DNA of 64,000 nucleotides from Ancalomicrobiaceae bacterium S20 (GCA_040269895.1 CP158568.1:4616001-4680000); one strand, 5' to 3'; numbered from the stretch's first letter, positions 46,817-56,509 are shown. Program-made: numbers and translations. The notes: generated from the letters alone by a model not told the origin.

Positions 46817-46821
46817 GACGA

Positions 46822-47775
46822 ATGCGCAGCTACCTCGAATTCGAAAAGCCCGTTGCCGACCTCGAAGGCCAGATCCAGGAACTGCGGGCGCTTTCCGACA
46901 AGGGCGAAGCCGTCGACGTTCATGAGGAGATCGGCAAGCTCGAGGCCAAGGCCGCTCAGGCGCTGATCGATCTCTACCAGAAGCTGACGCCCTGGCAGAA
47001 GACACAGGTGGCCCGCCACGTCGACCGGCCGCACTGCGTCGACTACGTCAAGGCGCTGATCGAGGACTTCACCCCGCTCGCCGGCGACCGCGTGTTCGGC
47101 GAGGACGCGGCGATCGTCGCCGGCTTCGGCCGCTTCCGCGGCCAGTCGGTCGCGGTGCTCGGCAACGAGAAGGGCTCGGACACGGCGACCCGGCTCAAGC
47201 ACAATTTCGGCATGGCCAAGCCCGAGGGCTATCGCAAGGCCGTGCGCATCATGGAAATGGCCGACCGTTTCGGCCTGCCGGTCCTGAGCCTCGTCGACAC
47301 CGCCGGGGCCTATCCGGGCATCGGCGCGGAGGAACGCGGCCAGGCAGAGGCGATCGCCAGCTCGACCAACGCCTGCCTCGCGCTCGGCGTGCCGAATGTC
47401 GCGGTGGTGATCGGCGAGGGCGGTTCGGGCGGCGCGATCGCGATCGCCACGGCCAATCGCGTCTACATGCTCGAACATGCGATCTATAGCGTCATCTCGC
47501 CGGAGGGCGCCGCCTCGATCCTGTGGCGCGACTCGACCAAGGCGCAGGACGCCGCGACCGGCATGAAGATCACCGCGCAGGATCTGCTCCGGCTCAAGGT
47601 GATCGACGGCATCATCCCGGAGCCGGTCGGAGGCGCCCACCGCAACGCCGAGGCGGTGTTCCAGGCGGCCGGCGACACGATCGCCGCCGCGCTCGCCGAA
47701 CTCGGCCAGATGGGCTCGGACGAGGTGCGCCGCGCCCGGCACGACAAGTTCCTCGCGATCGGCCGCACGCTCTGA
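46822..47775 (+). CDS. accA: Acetyl-CoA carboxylase carboxyltransferase subunit alpha
   Basis: A 317-residue subunit that, with AccD, transfers carboxyl from carboxybiotin to acetyl-CoA, the first step of fatty acid synthesis. The opening YLEFEKPVADLEGQIQEL and the crotonase-fold motifs LVDTAGAYPGIGAEERGQ and GEGGSGGAIAIATANRVYMLEHAIYSVISPEG are canonical. The ATG at 46822 follows GAGAGA and gives the usual AccA length. The frame extends 5' through the 21-bp repeats but that part is not protein-like. Confidence 0.96.
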   Translation: MRSYLEFEKPVADLEGQIQELRALSDKGEAVDVHEEIGKLEAKAAQALIDLYQKLTPWQKTQVARHVDRPHCVDYVKALIEDFTPLAGDRVFGEDAAIVAGFGRFRGQSVAVLGNEKGSDTATRLKHNFGMAKPEGYRKAVRIMEMADRFGLPVLSLVDTAGAYPGIGAEERGQAEAIASSTNACLALGVPNVAVVIGEGGSGGAIAIATANRVYMLEHAIYSVISPEGAASILWRDSTKAQDAATGMKITAQDLLRLKVIDGIIPEPVGGAHRNAEAVFQAAGDTIAAALAELGQMGSDEVRRARHDKFLAIGRTL

Positions 47776-48093
47776 TCACGTCTCGGTCCAGCAACGGAAC
47801 AGATCTTAACCATCTGCTAACCATGTTGGACTCGATTGCAACAGATCTCCGCGAAATCGCCTCGATTGCACGGTGAGGCTATGCCCGAGGCGCACGAGGC
47901 GCTATCCTGTTCGACGCCTTGCTTAAGGTCCGATAAAGGATAACGGCTTATTGGTCGCCTACCGGTCGTCGCCCTCGGGACAGGATCCCGGGCATCGGCC
48001 GCGTGGCGCCCGGCGCCGCGGATAAGCCAAGGTACGGCGGGCGACGGCCCGCGCTTCTTTCGGGCGCCGGTTCCGCGCCCCTCGGGTGGCACA
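47776..48093. other. Intergenic region between accA and the L,D-transpeptidase gene
   Basis: About 320 bases without a gene. A 10-bp direct repeat ctcgattgca occurs at 47831 and 47861. A TTGCTT element near 47920 followed by AT-richer sequence could be part of the downstream promoter. No clear terminator for accA was found. Confidence 0.45.
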
Positions 48094-49479
48094 ATGGTTC
48101 GCAAGACCGCGCTGCGTTTGGTTCTTCTCGCGACTGTCGGCCTCGGCCTGGCGTCCTGCCAGGACGAGGTCATGCAGGCGAGCCTCGGCATCAAGCACCT
48201 CCGGCCGCTGTCGCCGGAGATCGTCAAGCTGATGAACGAGAAGGGCATGCGGAAGGACGATCCGATCCTGATCCGCATCTTCAAGGAAGAGTCGACCCTC
48301 GAGGTCTGGAAGCGGGACAAGACCGGCCGCTACGCCTTCCTGAAGGACTACAGGATCTGTGCCTGGGGCGGCACCGTCGGCCCGAAGATCAAGCAGGGCG
48401 ACAAGCAGAGCCCGGAAGGCTTCTACATGGTGACGCCGGGGCGGATGAATCCGAACTCGGCCTATTATCTGTCCTTCGACATCGGCTTCCCGAACGCCTT
48501 CGATCGCGTCTATGGCCGTACCGGCACCGACATCATGGTGCATGGCGCCTGTTCGTCGGCCGGCTGCTTCGCGATGACCGATGCGCAGGTCGCCGAGATC
48601 TATGCGCTCGCCCGCGATGCGCTCGCCGGCGGCCAGAAGGCGTTCCAGGTGCAGTCGTTCCCGTTCCGCATGACCGCGCAGAACATGGCGAAGCACCGCA
48701 ACAATCCGAACATGGCGTTCTGGCGCAACATCAAGAAGGGCTACGACCACTTCGAGGTGTCTCGCCTGGAGCCGAAGGTCGACGTCTGCGATCGCCGCTA
48801 TGTGTTCGACGCCCAGCCCAAGGATCCGGTCGCCTCGACCTTCAATCCGGCGGCCGCCTGCCCGGCCTACGACGTGCCGCAGCAGATCGCGAGCCTGGTC
48901 GCCGAGAAGGAGAAGAAGGACGACGAGCAGTACAAGATCGTCGTCGCCGAGCTCGACGAGAAGGATCGCGCCTCGGCCACGGCCGAGCTCGAGCGCAAGC
49001 TCGAGAAGTCGAAGCCGCCCCAGCCGAGCATGATCGCCTCGATCTTCGGCAACGACGCGAAGACCGCCGCCGAGCCGGCCATGACGCCGATCCCGATCAA
49101 TGCGCCGGTGCCGCGTCCGGCCCCTGGCCGCGTGTCGGCGCCGCAGTCGGTCGCCGTCGCCATGGTGCAACCGGTCGAAGCCGCGCCGGCGCCGACCCGC
49201 GGCGGCATGATGGATCGGCTGTTCTCGTTCGGCTCGTCGTCCGAGCCGTCGCCGAGCGCTTCGGCCGCGGCGGCGGCTCTGGCCGAGACGCCGGCTCCGA
49301 CCGGCGCGGTGCCGGTCGCCGCGCCCGTGCCGGCCGCGAAGCCGATACAGGCCGCGGCGGTCGCGCGTCCGGCCGCCGAACCGATCACCGTGACGCCGGT
49401 CTCGGCGCAGGCTCCGGCCCCGGCCGCCGCGCCGGCCTCGCCGTCGTTCTGGCAGAAGATCAATCCGTTCGGCGGCTGA
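48094..49479 (+). CDS. L,D-transpeptidase (YkuD-type) lipoprotein
   Basis: A 461-residue envelope enzyme of the YafK-like murein L,D-transpeptidase group. The lipobox LASC puts the lipidated cysteine at residue 22. The YkuD catalytic motif HGACSSAGC has H150 and the nucleophile C158. From about residue 260 a Lys/Glu-rich helix is followed by a long Ala/Pro-rich, probably disordered tail ending WQKINPFGG. It should form or trim 3-3 cross-links or protein-peptidoglycan links in the periplasm. The start is the ATG at 48094. A strong terminator follows at 49515. Confidence 0.88.
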   Translation: MVRKTALRLVLLATVGLGLASCQDEVMQASLGIKHLRPLSPEIVKLMNEKGMRKDDPILIRIFKEESTLEVWKRDKTGRYAFLKDYRICAWGGTVGPKIKQGDKQSPEGFYMVTPGRMNPNSAYYLSFDIGFPNAFDRVYGRTGTDIMVHGACSSAGCFAMTDAQVAEIYALARDALAGGQKAFQVQSFPFRMTAQNMAKHRNNPNMAFWRNIKKGYDHFEVSRLEPKVDVCDRRYVFDAQPKDPVASTFNPAAACPAYDVPQQIASLVAEKEKKDDEQYKIVVAELDEKDRASATAELERKLEKSKPPQPSMIASIFGNDAKTAAEPAMTPIPINAPVPRPAPGRVSAPQSVAVAMVQPVEAAPAPTRGGMMDRLFSFGSSSEPSPSASAAAAALAETPAPTGAVPVAAPVPAAKPIQAAAVARPAAEPITVTPVSAQAPAPAAAPASPSFWQKINPFGG

Positions 49480-49514
49480 TCGGCATCCGCCGATTGCCCC
49501 TTCAGGCGATAGGG

Positions 49515-49543
49515 AGCCGCCGCGACGTGTCGCGGCGGCTTTT
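49515..49543 (+). terminator. Intrinsic terminator of the L,D-transpeptidase gene
   Basis: A perfect 11-bp stem agccgccgcga/tcgcggcggct with a four-base loop runs into TTTT, 35 bases after the stop codon. Confidence 0.9.
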
Positions 49544-49711
49544 GCTTGCGCCGGCGCTACGTGTAGCCGGTGTGTGGCGTGTGACCGTGTCCCGGGCATG
49601 TTGCTGCGGCCGCGCGAGCCCGGCGGTCGGGTCGCGGCGCGGGATCGCGCCGTTCGGTGGCCCTTCAGAATATCCGGTGTTTGCTCCCGATCGCGCGCGC
49701 TCTTGAACGTC

Positions 49712-49743
49712 AAAGGCCGCCGGCATTCCTGCCGGCGGCCTTT
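49712..49743 (-). terminator. Intrinsic terminator of secA
   Basis: A perfect 14-bp stem aaaggccgccggca/tgccggcggccttt with a four-base loop lies 28 bases past the secA stop. Its own ends supply AAA/TTT, so it could also stop plus-strand transcripts. Confidence 0.8.
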
Positions 49744-49770
49744 GTGCATTCAGTCGACCGGTGCACTGCC

Positions 49771-52602
49771 TCAGGCGAAGGTGCCGTGGCAGTGCTTGTA
49801 CTTCTTGCCCGAACCGCAGGGGCAGGGCGCGTTGCGGCTGACCTTGCCCCAGGTGGTCGGATCGTTGGGGTCGATGGCCTCGGCGACCATCTGGTCGCCG
49901 TCGCCGAGCTGGGCGCGTGCGGTCGCAAAGGGATCGGCGCCGAACGCGCCGCCGACCGGCATCGCGCCGCCGAACTCGTCGGTGCCGGACATCGGGTCGA
50001 GGTGATGACCCTGCATCGGCGGCAGTTCCGGCGTCTCCAGCGTGGCGTCCTGCTGGACCAGCTCGACGCGCATGAGCTGTGCCGTGACGGCCTGACGCAG
50101 ATTGGTCAGCATCGCCTCGAACAGCGTGAAGGCCTCGGTCTTGTACTCGTTCAGCGGATCGCGCTGGGCGTAGCCGCGGAAACCGATCACCTGACGCAGA
50201 TGGTCGAGCGTGACCAGATGCTCGCGCCAGAGCTGGTCGAGCGTCTGCAGCAGCACCGCCTTCTCGATGTAGGACATGACCTCGGCGCCGAACCGCGCCT
50301 CCTTGTCGGCCATGATCGCGTCGCCGGCCTCGGTGATGCGGTGGATCACCTCTTCCTCGGCGATGCCCTCTTCCTTGGCCCAGATGTCGACCGGCAGGTC
50401 GAGGGCGAGCGCCTCGCCGACCTCGACCTTGAGACCGGCCGTATCCCACTGTTCCGGATAGGCATTCTCGGGAATGTGCTTGCGCACCACGGCCGAGATC
50501 GTGTCGTGGCGCATGCCGGTCACGGTCTCGCGCACGATCGCGCCGTCCATCAGCTCGAGACGCTGTTCGAACACCACCTTGCGCTGGTCGTTCATCACGT
50601 TGTCGAACTTCAGGATGTTCTTGCGGATGTCGAAGTTGCGGGCCTCGACCTTCTGCTGCGCCTTTTCCAGCGCCTTGTTGATCCAGGGATGGACGATCGC
50701 CTCGTCCTCCTTGAGACCGAGCTTTTGCAGCATGCCGTCCATGCGGTCGGTGCCGAAGATGCGCATCAGGTCGTCCTGCAGCGACAGGAAGAACTTCGAG
50801 TGGCCGGGATCGCCCTGACGGCCCGAGCGGCCGCGCAACTGATTGTCGATGCGGCGGCTCTCGTGACGCTCGGTGCCGAGCACGTAGAGGCCGCCGGCGG
50901 CGAGCGCCTCGGCCTTCAGCCGGGCCACCTCGGCGCGGATCGCCTGCGCAGCGGCGTCGCGCTCCGGGCTCTCGGGCACCTCGGAGAGCTCGTAGCGGAT
51001 GCGCATGTCGGCGTTGCCGCCGAGCTGGATGTCGGTGCCGCGGCCGGCCATGTTGGTCGCGATGGTGATCGCGCCCGGCACGCCGGCCTGGCTGACGATC
51101 GCGGCTTCCTGCTCGTGGTAGCGGGCGTTGAGAACGGTGAAGACCTTCTCGCCGTTCGAGCCGGCATAGACCGCGCGCATCGCCTTGGGATCGGCGACGT
51201 CGAGCTGGCGGTAGCCCTTCTTCTTGAGCTCCTCGGCGAGCAGTTCCGACTTCTCGATCGAGGTGGTGCCGACCAGGATCGGCTGGCCGCGACCGTGGCA
51301 CTCCTCGATCAGGCGAATGATCGCGCGGTACTTCTCGGCGTTGGTCCGGTAGACCTCGTCGTCGTCGTCGATACGGGCGACGCCGATGTTGGTCGGGATC
51401 TCGAGCACTTCGAGGCCGTAGATGTCGAGGAACTCGTCGGCCTCGGTCAGCGCCGTGCCGGTCATGCCGGCGAGCTTGCCGTACATGCGGAAATAGTTCT
51501 GGAAGGTGATCGAGGCGAGCGTCTGGTTCTCGGGCTGGATCTGGACCTTCTCCTTGGCCTCGAGCGCCTGATGCAGGCCTTCCGAGTAGCGGCGGCCCGG
51601 CATCATGCGGCCGGTGAACTCGTCGATGATGACGACCTCGCCGTTCTTGACGATGTAGTCCTTGTCGCGCTGGAACAGCGTGTGGGCGCGCAGCGCCTGA
51701 TTGACGTGGTGGACGACCGTGACGTTCTCGACGTCGTAGAGGTTGTCGCCCTTGAGGAGCCCGGCCGCCTCGAGCGCGCGCTCGATCGTCTCGGTGCCGA
51801 CCTCGGTGAAGCTCACCGTGCGCTGCTTCTCGTCGACCTCGAAGTCCTGCTTGGGCTTCAGCGACGGGATGAAGGCGTCGATGGCGTTGTAGAGATCGGA
51901 GCGGTCGTCGAGCGGGCCGGAGATGATCAGCGGCGTGCGCGCCTCGTCGATCAGGATCGAGTCCACCTCGTCGACGATCGCGTAGGCATGGCCGCGCTGG
52001 ACCATCTGCGCGAAGTCGTACTTCATATTGTCGCGCAGGTAGTCGAAGCCGAGCTCGTTGTTGGTGCCGTAGGTGATGTCGCAGGCATAGGCCGCCTTGC
52101 GCTGCTCGTCGTCGAGGCCGTGGACGATCACGCCGGTCGTGAGACCGAGGAAGCCGTAGACCCGGCCCATCCACTCGGCGTCGCGCGAGGCGAGGTAGTC
52201 GTTGACGGTGACGACGTGCACGCCCTTGCCGGCGAGCGCGTTCAGGTAGGTGGCGAGGGTCGCGACCAGCGTCTTGCCTTCGCCGGTCTTCATCTCGGCG
52301 ATCTTGCCGTCGTGGAGGACCATGCCGCCGATCAGCTGCACGTCGAAGTGCCGCTGGCCAATGGCGCGCTTGGCGGCCTCGCGGACTGTCGCGAAGGCCG
52401 GGACGAGCAGGTCGTCCAGCGTCGCGCCGTTGGCGAGCTGCTCGCGGAAGGCCGCGGTGCGGGCCTTCAGGGCCTCGTCGCTCAGTGCGGCCAGTTCGGG
52501 TTCCAGCGCGTTGATGGCCGCGACCCGGGGCCGGTAGGCCTTCACCTTGCGATCGTTGGACGATCCGAACAGCTTCTTCGCGAAGTTTCCGAGGCCGAGC
52601 AT
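49771..52602 (-). CDS. secA: Preprotein translocase ATPase SecA
   Basis: A 943-residue motor ATPase that drives proteins through SecYEG. Walker A is MKTGEGKT, the DEVD box is in [12 protein letters not shown], and [26 protein letters not shown] and the preprotein cross-linking region are all present. The C-terminus carries the zinc-binding SEC-C motif [14 protein letters not shown], which binds SecB and lipids. The ATG at 52602 ([14 protein letters not shown]) follows GGGAAGG and is preferred over an upstream in-frame start. It has its own terminator and a candidate promoter about 300 bases upstream; the gene is divergent from the parvulin gene. Confidence 0.97.
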   Translation of the reverse strand: MLGLGNFAKKLFGSSNDRKVKAYRPRVAAINALEPELAALSDEALKARTAAFREQLANGATLDDLLVPAFATVREAAKRAIGQRHFDVQLIGGMVLHDGKIAEMKTGEGKTLVATLATYLNALAGKGVHVVTVNDYLASRDAEWMGRVYGFLGLTTGVIVHGLDDEQRKAAYACDITYGTNNELGFDYLRDNMKYDFAQMVQRGHAYAIVDEVDSILIDEARTPLIISGPLDDRSDLYNAIDAFIPSLKPKQDFEVDEKQRTVSFTEVGTETIERALEAAGLLKGDNLYDVENVTVVHHVNQALRAHTLFQRDKDYIVKNGEVVIIDEFTGRMMPGRRYSEGLHQALEAKEKVQIQPENQTLASITFQNYFRMYGKLAGMTGTALTEADEFLDIYGLEVLEIPTNIGVARIDDDDEVYRTNAEKYRAIIRLIEECHGRGQPILVGTTSIEKSELLAEELKKKGYRQLDVADPKAMRAVYAGSNGEKVFTVLNARYHEQEAAIVSQAGVPGAITIATNMAGRGTDIQLGGNADMRIRYELSEVPESPERDAAAQAIRAEVARLKAEALAAGGLYVLGTERHESRRIDNQLRGRSGRQGDPGHSKFFLSLQDDLMRIFGTDRMDGMLQKLGLKEDEAIVHPWINKALEKAQQKVEARNFDIRKNILKFDNVMNDQRKVVFEQRLELMDGAIVRETVTGMRHDTISAVVRKHIPENAYPEQWDTAGLKVEVGEALALDLPVDIWAKEEGIAEEEVIHRITEAGDAIMADKEARFGAEVMSYIEKAVLLQTLDQLWREHLVTLDHLRQVIGFRGYAQRDPLNEYKTEAFTLFEAMLTNLRQAVTAQLMRVELVQQDATLETPELPPMQGHHLDPMSGTDEFGGAMPVGGAFGADPFATARAQLGDGDQMVAEAIDPNDPTTWGKVSRNAPCPCGSGKKYKHCHGTFA

Positions 52603-53104
52603 GAGGCCTTCCCCAATCCGATGTCGTGCGGCGCGCTGCTGTCCAGACAGGACACGCGGCCGCAAAAAAGGTTTCCGCAGGCGGGGAACGGGGGATCTGT
52701 AACGATCCGGACCGCGCCTTCCGCCTCCGAATGCTTCGCGATAGCCGGTGGGCGTGAACGCTCGATGTCCGAAAACGCTCTTTCAGGCCTGGAGCCGATG
52801 CCCCGCGGCGTCGGTGACGGCGCGTCCAGGGCCTTGGCTTCCCGGAACGGGCGAGCGGTCTCGACCTCGAGGGGATCCCAGGCGGACGCGAGGCGGGCTC
52901 GGGACAGATAAGAGTGGGGGACATGGTTGTCAACGCCGCGGCTTTGGACCAATGTCTCGCGCCGAACCACGGGTCCGCCGCAGTTTTGGGAGAGACTGGC
53001 GGCGAAGCGTTCGTGTTCCCCGATACGATCGTTCCCACCCGGACCCCGCGCCCAGCCCGGCGGGCCCTTGCGGGACGAAAAATGAAGAAGGCTCTAGAGT
53101 GATC
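52603..53104. other. Divergent region between secA and the parvulin gene
   Basis: About 500 bases without a convincing gene, holding promoters for both directions. A secA promoter candidate lies at 52905-52933, which would give secA a leader of about 300 bases. No SecM-like arrest peptide or other structure could be recognised in that leader. Confidence 0.5.
52905..52933 (-). promoter_or_regulatory. Candidate secA promoter
   Basis: On the minus strand a perfect TTGACA is followed after 17 bases by TATCTG. The -10 match is only moderate. The position implies a long secA leader. Confidence 0.45.
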
Positions 53105-53926
53105 ATGAAGAAGGCGTTTCTCGGCGCAGGCGTTGCCGCGCTCGTCATTTCGGCCGTGCTGGCCGGCCCGGCCCTGGCTGATCCGACCGTGCTGGCGCGC
53201 GTCGATGGCCAGCCGGTGACCGACCAGGACGTCGCACAGCTGATGGCGACCATGGGCCAGCAGCTCGCCCAGCTCCCCGAGCCGGCCCGCAAGCGCGCCG
53301 TGCTCGACCGGCTCATCGATATGAAGGTCGTCGCCAATCAGGCGGCCAAGGACGGGCTCGACAAGAGCGAGGACGTCCAGAAGAAGCTCGAGCAGGTGAA
53401 GCAGCAGCTTCTCATCAACGAGTTCGTCAAGCAGAAGGTCGATGCCCCGATCACCGAGGCGATGCTGAAGGCGCGCTACGACAAGGACGCGGCCGCCTAC
53501 AATCCGCCGGACGAGACCCGCGCCCGTCACATCCTCGTGAAGACGAAGGAAGAGGCTGTCGCGATCATCGCCGATCTCGGCAAGGGCGGCGACTTCGCCA
53601 AGATCGCCACCGAGAAGAGCCAGGATCCGGGCTCCGCCAAGCAGGGCGGCGATCTCGGCTACTTCGGTGCGGGCGACATGGTGAAGCCGTTCGAGGACGC
53701 GCTCACCGGGCTGAAGCCGGGCGAGTACACCAAGACCCCGGTCGAAACCCAGTTCGGCTTCCACGTCATCAAGCTCGAGGACCGGCGCAAGCCGAAGGTG
53801 CCGGGCTTCGACGAGGTCAAGGACCAGGTCCGTCAGGCCGTGGTCGGCGACCGTTTCTCCGAGATGCTCGGCGAAATGAAGAAGGGCGCCAAGATCGAGG
53901 TCGACGAGGCCGCGCTCGCCAAGTGA
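53105..53926 (+). CDS. Periplasmic parvulin-type peptidyl-prolyl isomerase
   Basis: A 273-residue exported folding factor of the SurA/PrsA type. A signal peptide (about residues 1-24, ending ALA) is followed by a helical chaperone part and then a rotamase (PpiC) domain (about 130-225) with ETRARHILVKTKEEA, GGDLGYFGAGDMVKPFEDA and TQFGFHVIKLEDRR. It helps exported outer-membrane proteins fold, which suits its place divergent from secA. The ATG at 53105 starts the signal; a GTG two codons upstream is also in frame. Confidence 0.92.
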   Translation: MKKAFLGAGVAALVISAVLAGPALADPTVLARVDGQPVTDQDVAQLMATMGQQLAQLPEPARKRAVLDRLIDMKVVANQAAKDGLDKSEDVQKKLEQVKQQLLINEFVKQKVDAPITEAMLKARYDKDAAAYNPPDETRARHILVKTKEEAVAIIADLGKGGDFAKIATEKSQDPGSAKQGGDLGYFGAGDMVKPFEDALTGLKPGEYTKTPVETQFGFHVIKLEDRRKPKVPGFDEVKDQVRQAVVGDRFSEMLGEMKKGAKIEVDEAALAK

Positions 53927-53970
53927 GCCGACGCCGCCGTCCGGTCTGTTCGGATGCATGATCGAGGCCG

Positions 53971-54001
53971 AGGCCGGTGTCCCGACGGGGCGCCGGCCTT
54001 T
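53971..54001 (+). terminator. Terminator of the parvulin gene
   Basis: A 7-bp outer stem aggccgg/ccggcct encloses a further short GC stem and runs into TTT, 45 bases after the stop codon. The next gene is convergent. Confidence 0.6.
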
Positions 54002-54035
54002 GTCGTTTCCGGTCCTCGGCTCGTGGCGAGCGGCC

Positions 54036-55214
54036 TCAATCCGGCCGGCGCCCGATATAGGTCGCGCGGATGCGGATCAGCTTGCCGACCGCAGACTGTT
54101 CGATGACGTGGCCGATCCAGCCGACCGTGCGGGCGATCGCGAAAAGGGTGATCGGCGCCTCGGCCGGCAGTCCGATCGCTCGGGCCGCGACGACGAGGCC
54201 GAAGTCGAGATTGGGGTGGCGGCCGGTCAGCCGTTCGGCCGCGGCGGCGATCGCGTCGGCGCGGGCGATCACGCGGGCCGCCTCCGGCCGGGCCCGGACG
54301 GCCTCGACCAGCAGACGCGAGCGCGGATCCTCGCCGCGATAGAGCGGATGGCCGAAGCCGGGCAGGGTCTCGCCGGCCTTGAGGCGCGCGGCGAGCGCGC
54401 GTTCAGGGTCGCCGTCGCCGACCGTCTCGAACAGGGCGGCGACCCGATCCGACATGCCGCCGTGGCGCGGGCCGTCCAGACAGGCGAGGCCCGAGGTCAC
54501 CGCGCGCCAGGGCGAGGCGCCGGTCGAGGCGGTGACGCGGACCGCCAGCGTCGAGGCGGCGAGCTCATGATCGGCCATCAGCACGAGGGCGCGCCGGATC
54601 GGTTCGGCCGGCGCGTTCCACGCCTTGGCCAGAGCGGCGTGGATCGGCTGGTCCGTGCCGAGCGGTGCGCCGGTCGCGACATGCGTCATCTGGCGCAGGA
54701 TGCGGGCGCCGGTCCGCGCGATCGCGGCCGGGCCCGGCGCGTAGCCGGCGAGATCGGTCTCGGCCGCGCGGGCGAGGCCGACGAGCAGGCGTCCGACGAT
54801 GCCGCCGTCCTCGGGGACGGCCACGGTCTGGAACGGCGCGGCGGCCGCGAAGGGATCGGCATCGCCCGTTTCCGGCGCGCCGGTGTCCCAGAGGAGCGAG
54901 GCGACCGCTTCCAGTCGGGCGTGGCGGGCGAGCGTCTCGACGTCGATGCCGCGATAGAAGAGCCGGTCGTCGCGGATCAGGGTCAGCGCGGTCTCGATCG
55001 GCGCGGGGCCCAAACCGCCCGCGCCGGGGCGCTCGGGCGCGGCGCCCGCGACGCGGCCCTTCAGGGCGCGCACGTCCTCGGCGCTGTAGAGCTTCGTGCG
55101 CGTGCCCGGCTGCGGCTCGGACCGGATCATGCCGCGGCTGACATAGGCATAGAGCGAGGCGACGCCGATGCCGAGCTCGGCAGCCGCTTCGCGAGCGGTG
55201 AGCTTGTTCTTCAT
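54036..55214 (-). CDS. Citrate synthase-family protein with N-terminal MerR-like HTH
   Basis: A 392-residue protein. Residues 1 to about 55 form a MerR-like helix-turn-helix (KLTAREAAAELGIGVASLYAYVSRGMIRS, then TKLYSAEDVRAL). The rest is a citrate synthase fold with the catalytic residues kept: H in GPRHGGMSD, H in GFGHPLYRGEDPRS and D in PNLDFGLV. It is therefore probably an active citrate or methylcitrate synthase that may also bind DNA. The ATG at 55214 is used; a TTG at 55250 is in frame. A 7-bp inverted repeat lies just upstream and may be its own operator. It is divergent from the DUF2332 gene, separated by 79 bases. Confidence 0.88.
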   Translation of the reverse strand: MKNKLTAREAAAELGIGVASLYAYVSRGMIRSEPQPGTRTKLYSAEDVRALKGRVAGAAPERPGAGGLGPAPIETALTLIRDDRLFYRGIDVETLARHARLEAVASLLWDTGAPETGDADPFAAAAPFQTVAVPEDGGIVGRLLVGLARAAETDLAGYAPGPAAIARTGARILRQMTHVATGAPLGTDQPIHAALAKAWNAPAEPIRRALVLMADHELAASTLAVRVTASTGASPWRAVTSGLACLDGPRHGGMSDRVAALFETVGDGDPERALAARLKAGETLPGFGHPLYRGEDPRSRLLVEAVRARPEAARVIARADAIAAAAERLTGRHPNLDFGLVVAARAIGLPAEAPITLFAIARTVGWIGHVIEQSAVGKLIRIRATYIGRRPD

Positions 55215-55223
55215 ATTGACGAT

Positions 55224-55239
55224 ATCAATCAAGATTGAT
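55224..55239. promoter_or_regulatory. Inverted repeat ATCAATC-AA-GATTGAT in the divergent promoter
   Basis: A perfect 7-bp inverted repeat with a two-base spacer lies 10 bases before the citrate synthase ATG and 55 bases before the DUF2332 gene. AT-rich sequence surrounds it. It could be an operator for the HTH domain of the citrate synthase protein. Confidence 0.45.
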
Positions 55240-55293
55240 CGCACGATCAAGCCGTCGTCGTTTCATGATCCACTCTCGACCCGGAGCACGATC

Positions 55294-56349
55294 ATGGAAG
55301 ATCAGGTGCGGAACGCCTTCGCCGATCAGGCGACATGGTGCGACAGGCTCGGGTCACCGTTCACGGCACGACTGATGGTCGTGCTCGGTGCGGCGCTCGA
55401 TCGCGACACGCGGACCGGCCGCGCGGTGCTGGACTGGACCGGCCGGCCGGATGCGCTCGGCGACAGCGTGCCGCTCCGGCTCGCCGGCGCCTTGCACGCG
55501 CTGGTCCGGGCCGGGCGCGACGCGGGGCTCGCCGCCGTCTACCCGCCGCATCCGCTGCCGGACGTCGCGGCGCTGGATGCCGCGGTCCGCGCCGCGATCC
55601 GGGCCCATGATGACGCGATCGTCGGTTGGCTCGGCTTCTTCCCGCAGACCAACGAGGTCGCGCGCTCGGGGCTGCTCTATCCCGGCCTGATGACGGTCGC
55701 GCACCGGTTCGGCCTGCCGCTGTCGCTCTATGAGGTCGGCGCCAGCGCCGGGCTCAACCTGTTCGCGGACCGCTTCGCCTATGATCTTGGCGGCCGGCGC
55801 TGCGGCGCGGCGGGGTCGGCGGTTCGCCTCGCACCGGCCTGGGAGGGTGATGCGCCGGCGGGGGAGGATCCGGTCGTCGTCGGGCGCCGCGGCTGCGATC
55901 TGGCGCCGGTCGATCTCGGCGATCCGGCGGCGCGGGATCGGCTGGTCGCCTATGTCTGGGCCGATCAGACGGAACGGCTGGCGCGGCTCGAGGCCGCGAT
56001 CGAGATCGCACGCGATGCCGGTCCGGTCCGGCTCGATCGCGGCGATGCGGCAGCCTGCGTCGAGGCCTGGCTCGCCGAGCCGGCTGCGCCGGGGGTGGTC
56101 CGGGTGCTCATGCATTCGATCGCGTTCCAGTATTTTCCGGAGATGTCCAGGCTGCGGATCGCCGAGGCGATGGCGCGGGCGGGCGCGCAGGCGACCCGCG
56201 AGGCGCCGCTTGCGTGGCTCGGTTTCGAACAGGCGGACGGCGGCGGTCCCGAACTCCGGCTCACCCTCTGGCCCGGCGGTGCGTCGGTCCGGCTCGCGCG
56301 GGCCGATGCCCACGGGCGACGGGTCATCTGGGAGGGCGGTCCCGCCTGA
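55294..56349 (+). CDS. DUF2332 protein
   Basis: A 351-residue cytoplasmic protein of the DUF2332 family, function unknown. Landmarks are NAFADQATWCDRLGSPFTARL at the start, GFFPQTNEVARSGLLYPGL, LYEVGASAGLNLFADRFAY (a glycine-rich turn that resembles a methyltransferase SAM-binding loop) and VRVLMHSIAFQYF. The pattern suggests a Rossmann-like fold, but no activity is known. The ATG at 55294 has CCGGAG upstream. It shares a short divergent promoter with the HTH-citrate synthase gene, so the two may be co-regulated. Confidence 0.8.
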   Translation: MEDQVRNAFADQATWCDRLGSPFTARLMVVLGAALDRDTRTGRAVLDWTGRPDALGDSVPLRLAGALHALVRAGRDAGLAAVYPPHPLPDVAALDAAVRAAIRAHDDAIVGWLGFFPQTNEVARSGLLYPGLMTVAHRFGLPLSLYEVGASAGLNLFADRFAYDLGGRRCGAAGSAVRLAPAWEGDAPAGEDPVVVGRRGCDLAPVDLGDPAARDRLVAYVWADQTERLARLEAAIEIARDAGPVRLDRGDAAACVEAWLAEPAAPGVVRVLMHSIAFQYFPEMSRLRIAEAMARAGAQATREAPLAWLGFEQADGGGPELRLTLWPGGASVRLARADAHGRRVIWEGGPA

Positions 56350-56450
56350 GCACGGGCGCGGGCCAACAGTTCTTTGCGCCTCGACGGCGCGGGGGGCAGT
56401 CCCGACCTGCACGGGGCCCGCTGTTCCCGTCATGAAAATCGGCTAAGGAA

Positions 56451-56490
56451 GAACCCCCGCAGCGTGAACGCCGTGGGGTTCGTTTGTTCT
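56451..56490 (+). terminator. Hairpin before argJ (terminator or attenuator)
   Basis: The arms gaacccc (56451-56457) and ggggttc (56475-56481) enclose a smaller gcg/cgc hairpin and are followed by GTTTGTTCTT. A competing pairing of gaagaac with gttcttc is also possible. It lies 20 bases before the argJ ATG and 100 bases after the DUF2332 stop. Confidence 0.45.
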
Positions 56491-56509
56491 TCACCGACCA
56501 GGATCGACC

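Noticed and set aside
46639-46821. N-terminal extension of AccA from an upstream ATG at 46639
   Set aside because: The extension is Pro/Arg-rich, includes the 21-bp direct repeats (SRSRDPE twice) and is absent from AccA. The ATG at 46822 has a ribosome site and gives the standard length.
47824-47877. A 17-residue open frame starting MLDSIATDLREIASIAR after accA
   Set aside because: It has no ribosome binding site, and the internal 10-bp repeat explains the sequence periodicity. Too short to support.
49502-53959. A very long minus-strand open frame (over 1400 codons) across secA
   Set aside because: It runs antisense or out of frame through secA and the parvulin gene, is Arg/His/Asp-rich and matches no family. 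Long stop-free shadow frames are expected at this G+C.
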